Shown here in pieces: positions 53,806-62,489 of a DNA stretch of 64,000 nucleotides (within the stretch, counting starts at the first letter, position 1; each line of letters starts with the position of its first letter). Under the pieces are notes generated by a model that worked only from the letters and a program-made list of their open reading frames with translations, made no database searches and was not told where the DNA came from. The DNA is taken from positions 4,489,501-4,553,500 of the forward strand of contig NZ_CP133190.1 of assembly GCF_030913705.1 (NCBI RefSeq). Reading direction: 5' to 3'. Source of the stretch: Anaerocolumna sp. MB42-C2 (GTDB lineage Bacteria; Bacillota; Clostridia; Lachnospirales; Lachnospiraceae). A program made the translations under genes and the position numbers.

Positions 53806-54672
53806 ATGCTAAAGGAAATGTTTAAAAAGAATCCAAGTAATGGAGCAGGACTTAAACATGTTCAACTTGGCGAGAAGATAAAAGATTCATTGGATGAGGC
53901 CCAAATTCCTGACGGTCTATTTGAAAAATGTGATAAATGCAATGAGATTGTATATACGGAAGATGTAGTTGCTAATTATTATATTTGTCCTAATTGCGGA
54001 AATTATTTTCGTATCAGTCCACGAACCAGAATCAGTATGATCGTAGATAAAGGTTCCTTTGAAGAATGGGATATGGAGCTTCCCATAAGTGATCCGCTTA
54101 ATTTCCCGGGATATAAGAGCAAACTGGAGTTAATGAAAGTGGTAACGAATCTGGATGAGGCAGTTATCACCGGAGAAGGTAAAATTGATGATACAAAAGT
54201 TGCTATAGGTGTGATGGCATCCAATTTCCTGATGGGAAGTATGGGTGAAGTGGTTGGTGAAAAAATTACCAGAATGATTGAAAGAGCAACGAAACAAAAG
54301 CTTCCGGTTATTCTTTTCTGTTGTTCGGGTGGTGCAAGAATGCAGGAGGGCATTATATCTTTAATGCAGATGGCTAAAACCTCCCAGGCTCTTAAGAAAC
54401 ATGATGAAGCAGGGCTTTTATATGTATCAGTGTTAACGGATCCCACCACCGGAGGTGTTATGGCCAGTTTCGCTATGTTAGGTGATGTGATTTTAGCGGA
54501 ACCCGGAGCTTTAATCGGATTTGCAGGACCTAGGGTAATCGAACAAACCATCGGACAGCGTTTACCGGAGGGATTCCAAAGAGCAGAATTTTTACTTGAA
54601 CACGGATTTGTTGATAAAATAGTAAAACGTAATAAATTAAAACAAACGTTATCAATGCTAGTGAAGAGTTAA
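53806..54672 (+). CDS. accD: Acetyl-CoA carboxylase carboxyltransferase beta subunit
   Basis: The 288-aa protein has the N-terminal zinc finger (CDKCNE and CPNCGNYF) and a crotonase-like carboxyltransferase domain with FCCSGGARMQEGIISLMQMAK and DPTTGGVMASFAMLGD. Together with AccA it transfers carboxylate from biotin to acetyl-CoA. Its ATG directly abuts the accC stop codon. Confidence 0.96.
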   Translation: MLKEMFKKNPSNGAGLKHVQLGEKIKDSLDEAQIPDGLFEKCDKCNEIVYTEDVVANYYICPNCGNYFRISPRTRISMIVDKGSFEEWDMELPISDPLNFPGYKSKLELMKVVTNLDEAVITGEGKIDDTKVAIGVMASNFLMGSMGEVVGEKITRMIERATKQKLPVILFCCSGGARMQEGIISLMQMAKTSQALKKHDEAGLLYVSVLTDPTTGGVMASFAMLGDVILAEPGALIGFAGPRVIEQTIGQRLPEGFQRAEFLLEHGFVDKIVKRNKLKQTLSMLVKS

Positions 54673-54739
54673 TTATTCATAACCTCAGGTGACTGAATTG
54701 TCACGTGAAAACAAAAAGTTTAGGTTGGGAGATGAAATT

Positions 54740-55531
54740 ATGTCAGCAGATTTAACTGCGTGGGACCGGGTACAATTAGCCAGAAGTACAGAGAGACCTA
54801 CAACCCTGGATTTCATTAGTGCTATATTTAATAAATTCATGGAACTGCATGGAGACCGTGTCTGCCGTGATGATGGTGCAATCGTTGCAGGACTTGCAAC
54901 CATTGATGAAATAACGGTAACCGTTATCGGACAGCAAAAAGGTCGAAGTATTAAGCAAAATATGAAAAGAAATTATGGAATGCCCAATCCGGATGGTTAT
55001 CGGAAAGCATTGCGTTTAATGAAGCAGGCGGAGAAATTTAACCGGCCTATTATCTGTTTTATTGATACTCCCGGCGCTTATTGCGGTATAGAAGCAGAAG
55101 AGAGAGGACAGGGAGAAGCTATTGCAAGAAACCTTTATGATATGTCAGGAATTAAAGTGCCCATCTTGTCCATTGTTATTGGGGAAGGCGGCAGCGGTGG
55201 GGCTTTAGCTCTTGGAGTAGCGAATGAAGTATGGATGTTAGAGAATTCAACCTATTCTATTTTATCGCCGGAGGGATTTGCTTCCATCCTTTGGAAAGAC
55301 AGTAAAAGAGCCAATGAAGCTGCTGAGGTTATGAAGATTACGGCTTCAGATTTACAGGAACTTAAAATAGTTGAACAGGTGATTCCGGAAGAAGAACCAT
55401 TATGTGTGGACAACATGGATACGGTTGCCTGTCAGATACGAACCGGAATTATTGATTTTATCAATCGGTTCAGGGAAAAAACAAAGGATGAAATCGTAAC
55501 AGAACGTTATGAAAGATTCCGAAATATGTAA
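54740..55531 (+). CDS. accA: Acetyl-CoA carboxylase carboxyltransferase alpha subunit
   Basis: The protein has about 263 aa from ATG 54740: AWDRVQLARSTERPTTLDFI, QQKGRSIKQNMKRNYGMPNPDGYRKALRLMKQAEKFNRPI, TPGAYCGIEAEERGQGEAIARNL, and GEGGSGGALALGVANEVWML. It forms the other half of the carboxyltransferase. The start is uncertain: ATG 54740 has GGGAG nine bases upstream, while GTG 54689 and TTG 54698 in the same frame would add 14-17 residues. The long N-terminal coiled region of E. coli and Bacillus AccA is absent. Last gene of the operon. Confidence 0.94.
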   Translation: MSADLTAWDRVQLARSTERPTTLDFISAIFNKFMELHGDRVCRDDGAIVAGLATIDEITVTVIGQQKGRSIKQNMKRNYGMPNPDGYRKALRLMKQAEKFNRPIICFIDTPGAYCGIEAEERGQGEAIARNLYDMSGIKVPILSIVIGEGGSGGALALGVANEVWMLENSTYSILSPEGFASILWKDSKRANEAAEVMKITASDLQELKIVEQVIPEEEPLCVDNMDTVACQIRTGIIDFINRFREKTKDEIVTERYERFRNM

Positions 55532-55539
55532 TAATCTAT

Positions 55540-55663
55540 TTTTATTTCATAGGGAAGTTCTCGGAACTTCCCTATGAAATAAAAAGCCCTACCGGGCAGG
55601 ATGCGCATGACGCGCCAGAGGTAAAGAGTCACTAAAGTGACAGCGCGTCAGCTCTAGAGTCTG
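55540..55663 (+). repeat. Repeat family 3, copy after accA
   Basis: First hairpin TTTCATAGGGAAGTTC...GAACTTCCCTATGAAA is nearly perfect over 20 bp. Then GCCCTACCGGGC, AGGATGCGC, and an outer stem TGACGCGC (55608-55615) with GCGCGTCA (55643-55650) enclosing GTCACTAAAGTGAC. The last hairpin (AGTCTG...) has lost its partner. Confidence 0.85.
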
Positions 55664-55678
55664 TTGTGTATGCTAAAA

Positions 55679-55775
55679 GGGGCTGTTGTAAAAGGATAAA
55701 CTTATCAAACTCAGGTCTGTAATCTCATTATTTTTTCTTGAGTAAGATAAATTTTAATTTTGCAGCAGCTCCTTT
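55679..55775. terminator. Large inverted repeat ending the fab operon
   Basis: GGGGCTGTTGTAAAA (55679-55693) faces TTTTGCAGCAGCTCC (55757-55771). The long stem probably terminates the operon and possibly the convergent AraC gene ending at 55791. Confidence 0.6.
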
Positions 55776-55790
55776 GGTATACTGCTTATT

Positions 55791-56606
55791 TTACTTCCCA
55801 AAGGTTTTTCGGAATATTTTGGGATTATACCCGGAATAATGCTTAAAAAAGTTAGAAAAGGAACTTAAATCTTCAAAACCAACCTGAAACATAATTTCCG
55901 ATATAGGAAGATTGGTATTTTCCAACAAGGATTTGGCACGCTCCATCCGGAGCTTATTAATATAATTAAGAGGCGTAGTCCCCATCCTGTTTTTAAATAA
56001 ACGGATAAAATAATTTGGATGCATATGCATCCTATCGGATAAATCATCGATGGTAAGTTTATTCTGTAAATGATCATTGATATAGGAAATAACGGAATAA
56101 AATTCGGAATGATTTTCTTCTCTTATGGAAATATGTTTCTGGTCAGCTAAGGCTATGTAATCCGATAGAAGAGATAATATCCCTGCTTTTAAACGAAAAG
56201 CAGAAGCAAGTGAATTTTCCTTAGCCTGTTTAAAAATATCGTCAAAATGGGAAATGATTTGATCATCCTCTTTTACATCGATATAGTAAGGTAATCCCAG
56301 GTTCTTAAATAACTGATCGTCCCAGGCCTTTATTTCAAAGTGCAACCAGTATTTAATTATGTAATTATCATTAATATGATAAAAGGAATGTTTTGTCTGG
56401 GAGGGAATAAAAAACATTCTTCCTTTAATCCCCTGATAAACCGTATCCTCAATTTTTATTTCACATTCTCCGTCGGTTATATAATAAATTTTGCAAAAAG
56501 GGCACAGGATATTATTTTCTTTCCAGTTCGGTCCGCAATGGGTATAACTGCCATAATAATAATCGATATAGAGATTGGAAAAATACTTAGAATAGTTAAT
56601 ATCCAT
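55791..56606 (-). CDS. AraC family transcriptional regulator
   Basis: The 271-aa protein has an N-terminal cupin-type sensor (FCKIYYITDGECEIKIEDTVY; FFIPSQTKHSFYH) and a C-terminal AraC double helix-turn-helix (NKLTIDDLSDRMHMHPNYFIRLFKNRMGTTPLNYINKLRMERAKSLL; MFQVGFEDLSSFSNFFKHYSGYNPKIFRK). It likely binds a sugar and controls the divergent GH29 gene. ATG 56606 follows AAAGGAGCT and is preferred to an in-frame start 13 codons upstream. Confidence 0.93.
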   Translation of the reverse strand: MDINYSKYFSNLYIDYYYGSYTHCGPNWKENNILCPFCKIYYITDGECEIKIEDTVYQGIKGRMFFIPSQTKHSFYHINDNYIIKYWLHFEIKAWDDQLFKNLGLPYYIDVKEDDQIISHFDDIFKQAKENSLASAFRLKAGILSLLSDYIALADQKHISIREENHSEFYSVISYINDHLQNKLTIDDLSDRMHMHPNYFIRLFKNRMGTTPLNYINKLRMERAKSLLENTNLPISEIMFQVGFEDLSSFSNFFKHYSGYNPKIFRKTFGK

Positions 56607-56675
56607 TGACAGCTCCTTTAAGAAAATATAGTTAATTTTTTTCAACTTTTCGTTTGAATTTTGTATTACATATTT

Positions 56676-56705
56676 ATTATAACGATGTTAAACTATTCTT
56701 GTCAA
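56676..56705 (-). promoter_or_regulatory. Promoter of the AraC regulator
   Basis: On the minus strand: TTGACA, 18 bases, TATAAT. About 115 bases remain to the fucosidase start, where its own promoter and regulator site should lie but were not pinned down. Confidence 0.7.
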
Positions 56706-56821
56706 CGAGAAGTATTATGGTAAACAGTTCTGTAATTTTATTAGTGTTACGGTATTGGAAGCAGTAAGTTAGTTTTGTAATTATCCGGCTGAAACACAGT
56801 AAAGCGAGAGGAGAAGATAGT

Positions 56822-58129
56822 ATGACAGGATATGAGGAAAGAGAAAAAAGAACGGAATGGTTCCGTGAGGCACGTTTTGGTATGTTCATACACTGGGGAT
56901 TATATGCTATACCTGCCAGGGGTGAGTGGGTAAAAAGTACGGAAAAAATCAGTACCGAAGAATATAATAAGTATTTTGAGGAATTTAACCCGGTTCGGTA
57001 TAATCCTAAGGAATGGGCAAAATATGCGAAAGAAGCAGGGATGAAATATGCGGTGCTGACAACGAAACATCATGATGGATTTTGCCTGTTTGATTCCCAG
57101 TATACAGATTTTAAGAGTACCAATACAAAATGCGGCAGGGATCTGGTAAAAGAATATGTGGATGCTTTCAGAGAAGAGGGAATTAAAATCGGCTTCTACT
57201 ATTCTCTGTTAGACTGGCATCATCCGGATTATCCTCATTATGGCGACAGACAGCATCCTATGCGGGATAACGAGGAATTTAAAGATATAAAACATAACTG
57301 GGAGAACTATATTAGTTATTTCCATAATCAAGTCAGAGAATTGTTAACGAACTATGGGAAGATTGATGTTATCTGGTTTGATTTTTCCTATGATAATGAC
57401 AGACTTTCCGGTACGGAATTTGAACATATGTCAGGGGAAACCTGGAGGGCAACAGATCTGGTTAAAATGATCCGCTCTCTTCAGCCGGATATTATTATTG
57501 ATAACCGCCTGGGCGGAGATGCCAGAAAAGAAGAACCGGACCTGCATTCGGGAGATTTTGTTTCACCGGAATGTATGATGCCGGCGACAGGCGAATTAGA
57601 TACTCTGGGACGTCCGGTGCCCTGGGAATTATGTCTTACTTTAAATGAAAACTGGGGTTATGCCAAAAATAAACCCTGGGATTATAAAACGACCGAAAAT
57701 GTTCTGCATATGCTGGTAGAATGTGTCAGCAAAAACGGCAACATGCTGATTAATGTTGGACCCAATGCAAAAGGAGAATTTCCGAAAGACAGTATCAGAA
57801 TCTTAAAAGAAATCGGCGAATGGATGAGGGTCAACGGTGACGGTATCTATGGCTGCGGAATAAGTGAATTCAGTAAACCGGAATGGGGCCGCTATACTCA
57901 GAATGGAAAAATGCTTTATGCCCATATCTATGACAGGCGTGTTGGTGGATTCCGTTTGGAGGGATTAGAAGGAAAATTAAAAAAAGCACGCATTTTAGAA
58001 GATGGAGCGGAACTTAAACTCACACGTCCCTGGAATGGAGAAGATTATCCTGAGGATGCCTATGTTGAATTAGATATTGCAGGACTTTATGATGAAAGAG
58101 ATACTGTGTTGGAATTAGAATTGTTATAA
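56822..58129 (+). CDS. Alpha-L-fucosidase, GH29 family
   Basis: The 435-aa enzyme begins with the GH29 signature WFREARFGMFIHWGLYAIPA and continues with KYAVLTTKHHDGFCLFDS, KIGFYYSLLDWHHPDYPHY, the nucleophile region YGKIDVIWFDFSYD, and ECVSKNGNMLINVGP. There is no signal peptide, so it acts on imported fuco-oligosaccharides in the cytoplasm. It lacks the long C-terminal lectin domains of some family members. AGAGGAGAAG precedes the start. Divergent AraC gene is the probable regulator. Confidence 0.92.
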   Translation: MTGYEEREKRTEWFREARFGMFIHWGLYAIPARGEWVKSTEKISTEEYNKYFEEFNPVRYNPKEWAKYAKEAGMKYAVLTTKHHDGFCLFDSQYTDFKSTNTKCGRDLVKEYVDAFREEGIKIGFYYSLLDWHHPDYPHYGDRQHPMRDNEEFKDIKHNWENYISYFHNQVRELLTNYGKIDVIWFDFSYDNDRLSGTEFEHMSGETWRATDLVKMIRSLQPDIIIDNRLGGDARKEEPDLHSGDFVSPECMMPATGELDTLGRPVPWELCLTLNENWGYAKNKPWDYKTTENVLHMLVECVSKNGNMLINVGPNAKGEFPKDSIRILKEIGEWMRVNGDGIYGCGISEFSKPEWGRYTQNGKMLYAHIYDRRVGGFRLEGLEGKLKKARILEDGAELKLTRPWNGEDYPEDAYVELDIAGLYDERDTVLELELL

Positions 58130-58144
58130 GTTTCATCACAAATA

Positions 58145-58177
58145 CGGATAGCGGCAGAAACAGATTGCCGCTATCCG
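58145..58177. terminator. Hairpin between convergent fucosidase and LysM genes
   Basis: CGGATAGCGGCA and TGCCGCTATCCG are a perfect 12-bp stem with a short loop. No T-tract, but the position between convergent stops suggests termination. Confidence 0.6.
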
Positions 58178-58200
58178 CGTAATGTCAACGAATATAACTT

Positions 58201-59478
58201 TTATACTTTAATAATTTCATATTGGGTATTGAGTACAAGCCACATTTCCGAGAAGTAATACATTATATTCCAGATACCAATACCCTCTATACCATAGCTT
58301 TTCAGGATTTGAAGAGAGGTATTAATGCTTCTGGCATCCTTAAACCATACAATATGCGGCTGGTTCAAATTGTCGATATATTCAAAATATGCGGATAAAG
58401 TGGATTCATCGTAGTTAATGACAGCGTTTACTTGGTAAGCTAATGCAAGGACGGAATCATAATTAAGGGCATTAGCTCTTGTTGAGCCTGGTATATATGG
58501 TAACGGCCAGTCGTAACCCAATGTAGGCAGTCCTATTCTTATCTTATCAAGAGGAACCTGGGTAACGATATAATCTAATAATTCATTTGTTGTTATAATC
58601 GAAAATTGAGCGGGAGACCGTTCAGTAAAACCCCAGTCATAAGATAAAAACAGGAGTCCATCGGAAACGTTACTGAGCTCAGTATAATTAATTTTTTCGA
58701 ATGTTATATCAACTCCATTATATTTTAATCCCGGGTTGAGTGTCAAAAATACGGAATAGCCCTCTTGATGAAGACGACTTAACACATTTGTTAAAAAGTT
58801 TAAATAAAGTCCCTGATTAATTGAATTAATGAATTGAAACGCCAAATTTACTCCGTTATAACCCTTTGCTTTTAATATATTCAAAAGGTTTTCAATAATC
58901 GTATCTTGAATTTGCTGGTTCAACAGCACTTCATATTCAAACTCTAAATCTATGTTTCCGGTTTGAGAATAGGTTGTTACTACCAAAGTAGTAGCACTAC
59001 CATATAAATTTGCTGTCTGGATTACAGAAATATCATCATTACTTCCGATAAGCTCACCATTATCAGTTATACGGTAATTAAATATAAGCAGATAAGTCAG
59101 ACAGGGTAAGGTTTTCTTAAGTATTTCTTCATTTATAAAAGGATAAGTATAACCGGCTACCCATACACTGCCGAGATTGTTATTATAGCTTATGACTAAA
59201 GTTTCGCCGGGATAAATAAACTGTTCATTAGCAAGATCCGGGTTATTTCTTAGTAACTGCAGAACAGTAACATTATAAGCCTCTGAAATACCTGCTAAGG
59301 TATCACCTTCTTGAACGGTATAAACCTGTGCAGGATATGTTATAACCAAGGTTTGGCCGACTATAAGGTGATAGGGATCTTCTATACCATTATCAACTAT
59401 TAATTTTTCTACTGATATACCAAATTTTAAAGCGATTGAATAAATCGTATCCCCTTGTTGTACCACATATATCTCCAT
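58201..59478 (-). CDS. LysM and GH18-like protein (SleL/YaaH-like) with degenerate active site
   Basis: The 425-aa protein has two LysM domains (about 4-48 and 53-97: YVVQQGDTIYSIALKFGI; YTVQEGDTLAGISEAYNV) and a GH18-type barrel from about 105. This layout is that of cortex-lytic SleL/YaaH proteins. The barrel motif that normally holds the catalytic acids (GxDGxxxDxE) reads GYNGVNLAFQFIN near 209, with Asp replaced by Ala and Glu by Gln, so hydrolysis is doubtful. No signal peptide, as usual for spore-coat LysM proteins. ATG 59478 follows GAGGT. Confidence 0.88.
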   Translation of the reverse strand: MEIYVVQQGDTIYSIALKFGISVEKLIVDNGIEDPYHLIVGQTLVITYPAQVYTVQEGDTLAGISEAYNVTVLQLLRNNPDLANEQFIYPGETLVISYNNNLGSVWVAGYTYPFINEEILKKTLPCLTYLLIFNYRITDNGELIGSNDDISVIQTANLYGSATTLVVTTYSQTGNIDLEFEYEVLLNQQIQDTIIENLLNILKAKGYNGVNLAFQFINSINQGLYLNFLTNVLSRLHQEGYSVFLTLNPGLKYNGVDITFEKINYTELSNVSDGLLFLSYDWGFTERSPAQFSIITTNELLDYIVTQVPLDKIRIGLPTLGYDWPLPYIPGSTRANALNYDSVLALAYQVNAVINYDESTLSAYFEYIDNLNQPHIVWFKDARSINTSLQILKSYGIEGIGIWNIMYYFSEMWLVLNTQYEIIKV

Positions 59479-59573
59479 AATAAACCTCAATTAATCATTT
59501 ATTCTATTATATGAAGTGATGATACTACATATTATTAAGTAAGCGATTAGTTAACGAATGAATTATTTGAGAG

Positions 59574-59629
59574 AGGGTGCCTGCGGCTCAAAGTTAGCAG
59601 GTTGTGAGAAAGGCATGGGCATTAATATG
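59574..59629 (+). promoter_or_regulatory. Shared leader motif before the epimerase gene
   Basis: GCAGGTTGTGAGAAAGGC then ATGG, two bases, ATTAATATG, ending on the start codon; the same as before spoVAD. Here upstream bases add pairing: CCTGC with GCAGG, or alternatively TGCCT with AGGCA and CTCA with TGAG, so two folds are possible. Confidence 0.6.
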
Positions 59630-60502
59630 AATTATACGATTGAAAATGAGATTTTAAGTATTACTATATCAACCAGGGGAGCAAAACTACAGTCAATTCT
59701 TGAAAGAGATGGCACAGAATATTTATGGCAGGGCGATGAGAATACAGGGCCTGACAAAGCACCTAATATTTTCCCCTATGTTGCAAGATTAACAGAGGGT
59801 AAGTATTATTATAACGGTAAGTATTATGAGATGCCGATTCACGGATTTGTAAAAGGCAGTGAGCTCAAGGTAATTTATTATACGAAAGAAACGATAGTTT
59901 TTTTTATGAGCAATAATACAGAAACAAGGAAGATGTATCCTTTTATGTTTTCTTATCTTGTTCGTTACAAATTGGATGGGAAAAAGTTATATATTAAGTA
60001 TGAAGTTATTAATCAAGATGATAAAACCATGTATTTTGGACTAGGCGGACATCCTGAATTTCGAGTTCCAATAGAAGATTTCCTTCAGTTTGAAGATTAT
60101 TACATGGAATTTTATGATAAAAAAGATTTGATGAGGGTGGGAATTTCGGAAAATAATTTTGTTAACGGAATCGATAAACCATTTTCATTAAGAGAGAATA
60201 AATATCTGGATTTAAAGCATGAGCTTTTTAATAATGATGTTATAATCCTAAAAAAAATGAGTAAAAGTATTACTCTGACATCGGACCTGGGAAGAAAAGG
60301 GGTTGTCGTATCATATCCACAGATGAAATATCTGGGAATCTGGCATAAGCCTAAAATAAAAGTTAATTATGTATGTATTGAACCATGGACCTCCTTACCG
60401 TCCAGAGAGGGAATAACAGAAGATATAACGAAACAGAAAGATCTTATCAGCCTGGAGGCCGGTCTCTCATATACGAATACCTGGAGTATTGCAATACTAT
60501 AA
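59627..60502 (+). CDS. Aldose 1-epimerase family protein
   Basis: The 291-aa beta-sandwich protein has STRGAKLQSIL, GTEYLWQGD, NIFPYVARL, YEMPIHGFVKGSE with the conserved His, YFGLGGHPEFRVP with another catalytic His, and CIEPWTSLPSREG. This is the YeaD/LacX-like branch of the galactose mutarotase family, which interconverts sugar anomers. It is placed at ATG 59627 because homologues start MxYTIENExLSITIST; upstream in-frame codons are the leader motif. Sugar metabolism fits the nearby fucosidase. Confidence 0.88.
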   Translation: MNYTIENEILSITISTRGAKLQSILERDGTEYLWQGDENTGPDKAPNIFPYVARLTEGKYYYNGKYYEMPIHGFVKGSELKVIYYTKETIVFFMSNNTETRKMYPFMFSYLVRYKLDGKKLYIKYEVINQDDKTMYFGLGGHPEFRVPIEDFLQFEDYYMEFYDKKDLMRVGISENNFVNGIDKPFSLRENKYLDLKHELFNNDVIILKKMSKSITLTSDLGRKGVVVSYPQMKYLGIWHKPKIKVNYVCIEPWTSLPSREGITEDITKQKDLISLEAGLSYTNTWSIAIL

Positions 60503-60509
60503 AGTAATT

Positions 60510-60540
60510 CAGGTAACCGGTTGTTATTACCGGTTACCTG
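60510..60540. terminator. Hairpin between convergent epimerase and YcxB-like genes
   Basis: CAGGTAACCGG and CCGGTTACCTG form a perfect 11-bp stem with a nine-base loop. Confidence 0.65.
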
Positions 60541-60566
60541 AAAGTATTACTTACATATAGAATAAA

Positions 60567-61871
60567 TTATTGAAACGCCTGTTGCTTTATAAATTTAGTA
60601 AAATCCGAAAGGTTTTGTTCAAAGCCATCTTTTTTAAGATAGAATGCTTTTTCCGGGCCAATATAAATATAGATATAATTTTTATATTCTTTGATTTCGG
60701 TTATTTGCATATATGGATATTTTGAGATATATTGGATACCGGATAGAGTGAAATAATCCTCATAAAATGTAAATACCGCTTCCTTACTTTTGTTCTTATC
60801 ATATATTTTCTTCATTGCACCTACTAATTTCTCAATTCGGATTCCCTGATAATAGATAAATACGAATAAAAGAATAAGTGCTATGGCGCAACCCAGCACA
60901 CCGGGTCCGGAGGTGTATAAAAACATTAATATTACAAAAAAGGATACACCCATAATAATCCAGGTTTTTAATCTCTTGATAATTTCATTAAAGTGGAAAT
61001 AATCTTTAAAAACTTCCTCTGTGTATTCGGTTCGGTTAACATACAGTATGGTGTCTTTCAAATTTTGTTCTTCTTTTTGCTTTTGTTCTATATAAAACTT
61101 AGTCAGTGCTTCCGTCTTCTTATCTTTTAATAATTTTTTCTTCTTGTTTTTCTTTTTAACCAGGAAAATCCAAATCACAATAATTACTGTCAGGATAACA
61201 AGACTTAATAGTAAACGAAAGGTAGATGCTTTTTCCTGCTTTTCTATTTCCGCTTTATCAAAGAATTTCGTAAAGTGGGTACCTGCCACCAACTCCTTAA
61301 CAAAAGTTTCGTCTACCGTATCAATACTGCTATTCTTAAAGGTATCAAAGGTAATAGTTGAGCCGTTTACAATTGTTCCATAGATGATTTCAGTCAGGGG
61401 TGCACCATTCTGAGTCATCTCAATACTATACCGAAAAAAAGTTGCTTCCTTGTGAGGATACTCTGTAATCTCCATCTTTGCACTCTTATCATTTGAAGTA
61501 CCGAGTTCGTTCAAAAAATCTGTTAATTTATCTTTAGATAACAATGATAAATTAAAAATATCTTTTGTCTGATTAGAGTATTTCTGCAGCAGCCTGACGG
61601 TTGTTTTGGTATTGGGATCATATAATACAGCCCTAACTCCCATTTTACTAAAATTACTTTTCTCACTTTTAGGATCGGTTATTCCTGCTTCGTTCCACTT
61701 AGCATCCGTATCCGGTGTATCTTTCGTTAATACAACGGTATCTTCCGGCAGATTTAACGAAAGATATAGTTCAGAAAACTCCTGCACCTTGGCTTGTACC
61801 TGAAAGGATGGGTAAACAGCCATTACTATAATTACGGTTATAAGAAACCGGCTCATTAATTTATTCTTCAT
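60567..61871 (-). CDS. Membrane protein with signal peptide and YcxB-like C-terminal domain
   Basis: The 434-aa protein has a signal peptide (about 1-27, ending VQA), an extracytoplasmic domain of about 165 residues, a membrane helix (about 216-238) followed by a lysine-rich stretch (KKKNKKKKLLKDKK), two further helices (about 305-345), and a C-terminal YcxB-like domain (VFTFYEDYFTLSGIQYISKYPYMQITEIKEYKNYIYIYIG). Function is unknown. ATG 61871 follows AAGGAGAT; a longer frame to 61904 is rejected. Confidence 0.8.
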   Translation of the reverse strand: MKNKLMSRFLITVIIVMAVYPSFQVQAKVQEFSELYLSLNLPEDTVVLTKDTPDTDAKWNEAGITDPKSEKSNFSKMGVRAVLYDPNTKTTVRLLQKYSNQTKDIFNLSLLSKDKLTDFLNELGTSNDKSAKMEITEYPHKEATFFRYSIEMTQNGAPLTEIIYGTIVNGSTITFDTFKNSSIDTVDETFVKELVAGTHFTKFFDKAEIEKQEKASTFRLLLSLVILTVIIVIWIFLVKKKNKKKKLLKDKKTEALTKFYIEQKQKEEQNLKDTILYVNRTEYTEEVFKDYFHFNEIIKRLKTWIIMGVSFFVILMFLYTSGPGVLGCAIALILLFVFIYYQGIRIEKLVGAMKKIYDKNKSKEAVFTFYEDYFTLSGIQYISKYPYMQITEIKEYKNYIYIYIGPEKAFYLKKDGFEQNLSDFTKFIKQQAFQ

Positions 61872-62265
61872 AACTTTTATCTCCTTGTATGAAATAACCA
61901 ACATTTAATTATCTTACCACGAATAGATAAAAAGTTCTATCCTTTTTAATCTATAAGTATAAAAAAATGATATATTAAATCTAAATTTTTTGTAATATAG
62001 AATATTTTCAGTTAATGATTGAGTAAATGGGATTTTTAAGCTTTGTGAATAGAGGAAAGTTATTCTATTCACAGGTACTTTAAAACACCCGTTTCTGTAT
62101 AATAGATAACTTATCATAAACTAAATGATAAGATTACAAAAGTATGATAGAAAACTGATAAATAACTGATATAAACTAATAGAAAGAGAGAAACAAGGGT
62201 TCCATTATTTACTTTATTTCTCCTTTATTTTTCAGTTGACTTCTCTCTGTATTTTGAATAAAATA
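61872..62265. other. Gene-free stretch with two hairpins
   Basis: TGTGAATAGA...TCTATTCACA at 62044-62073 is a perfect 10-bp inverted repeat, and CTTATCAT...ATGATAAG at 62110-62132 another. Neither has a T-tract. They may mark operators or the promoter region of the YcxB-like gene. No coding frame is convincing. Confidence 0.4.
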
Positions 62266-62400
62266 TTTTTTGTGCAATAGGAAAGTGCGTCCTATTGCAC
62301 AAAAAGCCCTCCGGGCAGGATGCACATGACGCACTTAAGGAAGATGTCACTGTCGTGACAGTGCGTCAGCGCTAGAGTCTGGCGAGCCAGACTCTTTTTC
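62266..62400 (+). repeat. Repeat family 3, best-preserved copy
   Basis: Stem 1: TTTTTTGTGCAATAGGA with TCCTATTGCACAAAAA. Stem 2: GCCC TCC GGGC (62306-62316). Conserved AGGATGCACA. Stem 3: TGACGCAC (62327-62334) with GTGCGTCA (62361-62368), enclosing TGTCAC TGTC GTGACA. Stem 4: GAGTCTGG CGAG CCAGACTC followed by T5 (62375-62399), a textbook terminator. No coding frame. The whole reads as a 135-nt structured unit. Confidence 0.85.
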
Positions 62401-62489
62401 ACATTATTTAAAATTTAAATTTCTTTATTGTTTATTATATACAGCTATCGAATTAAAGTATTTTAAAATTCTTACTTTATGGAGTAATT

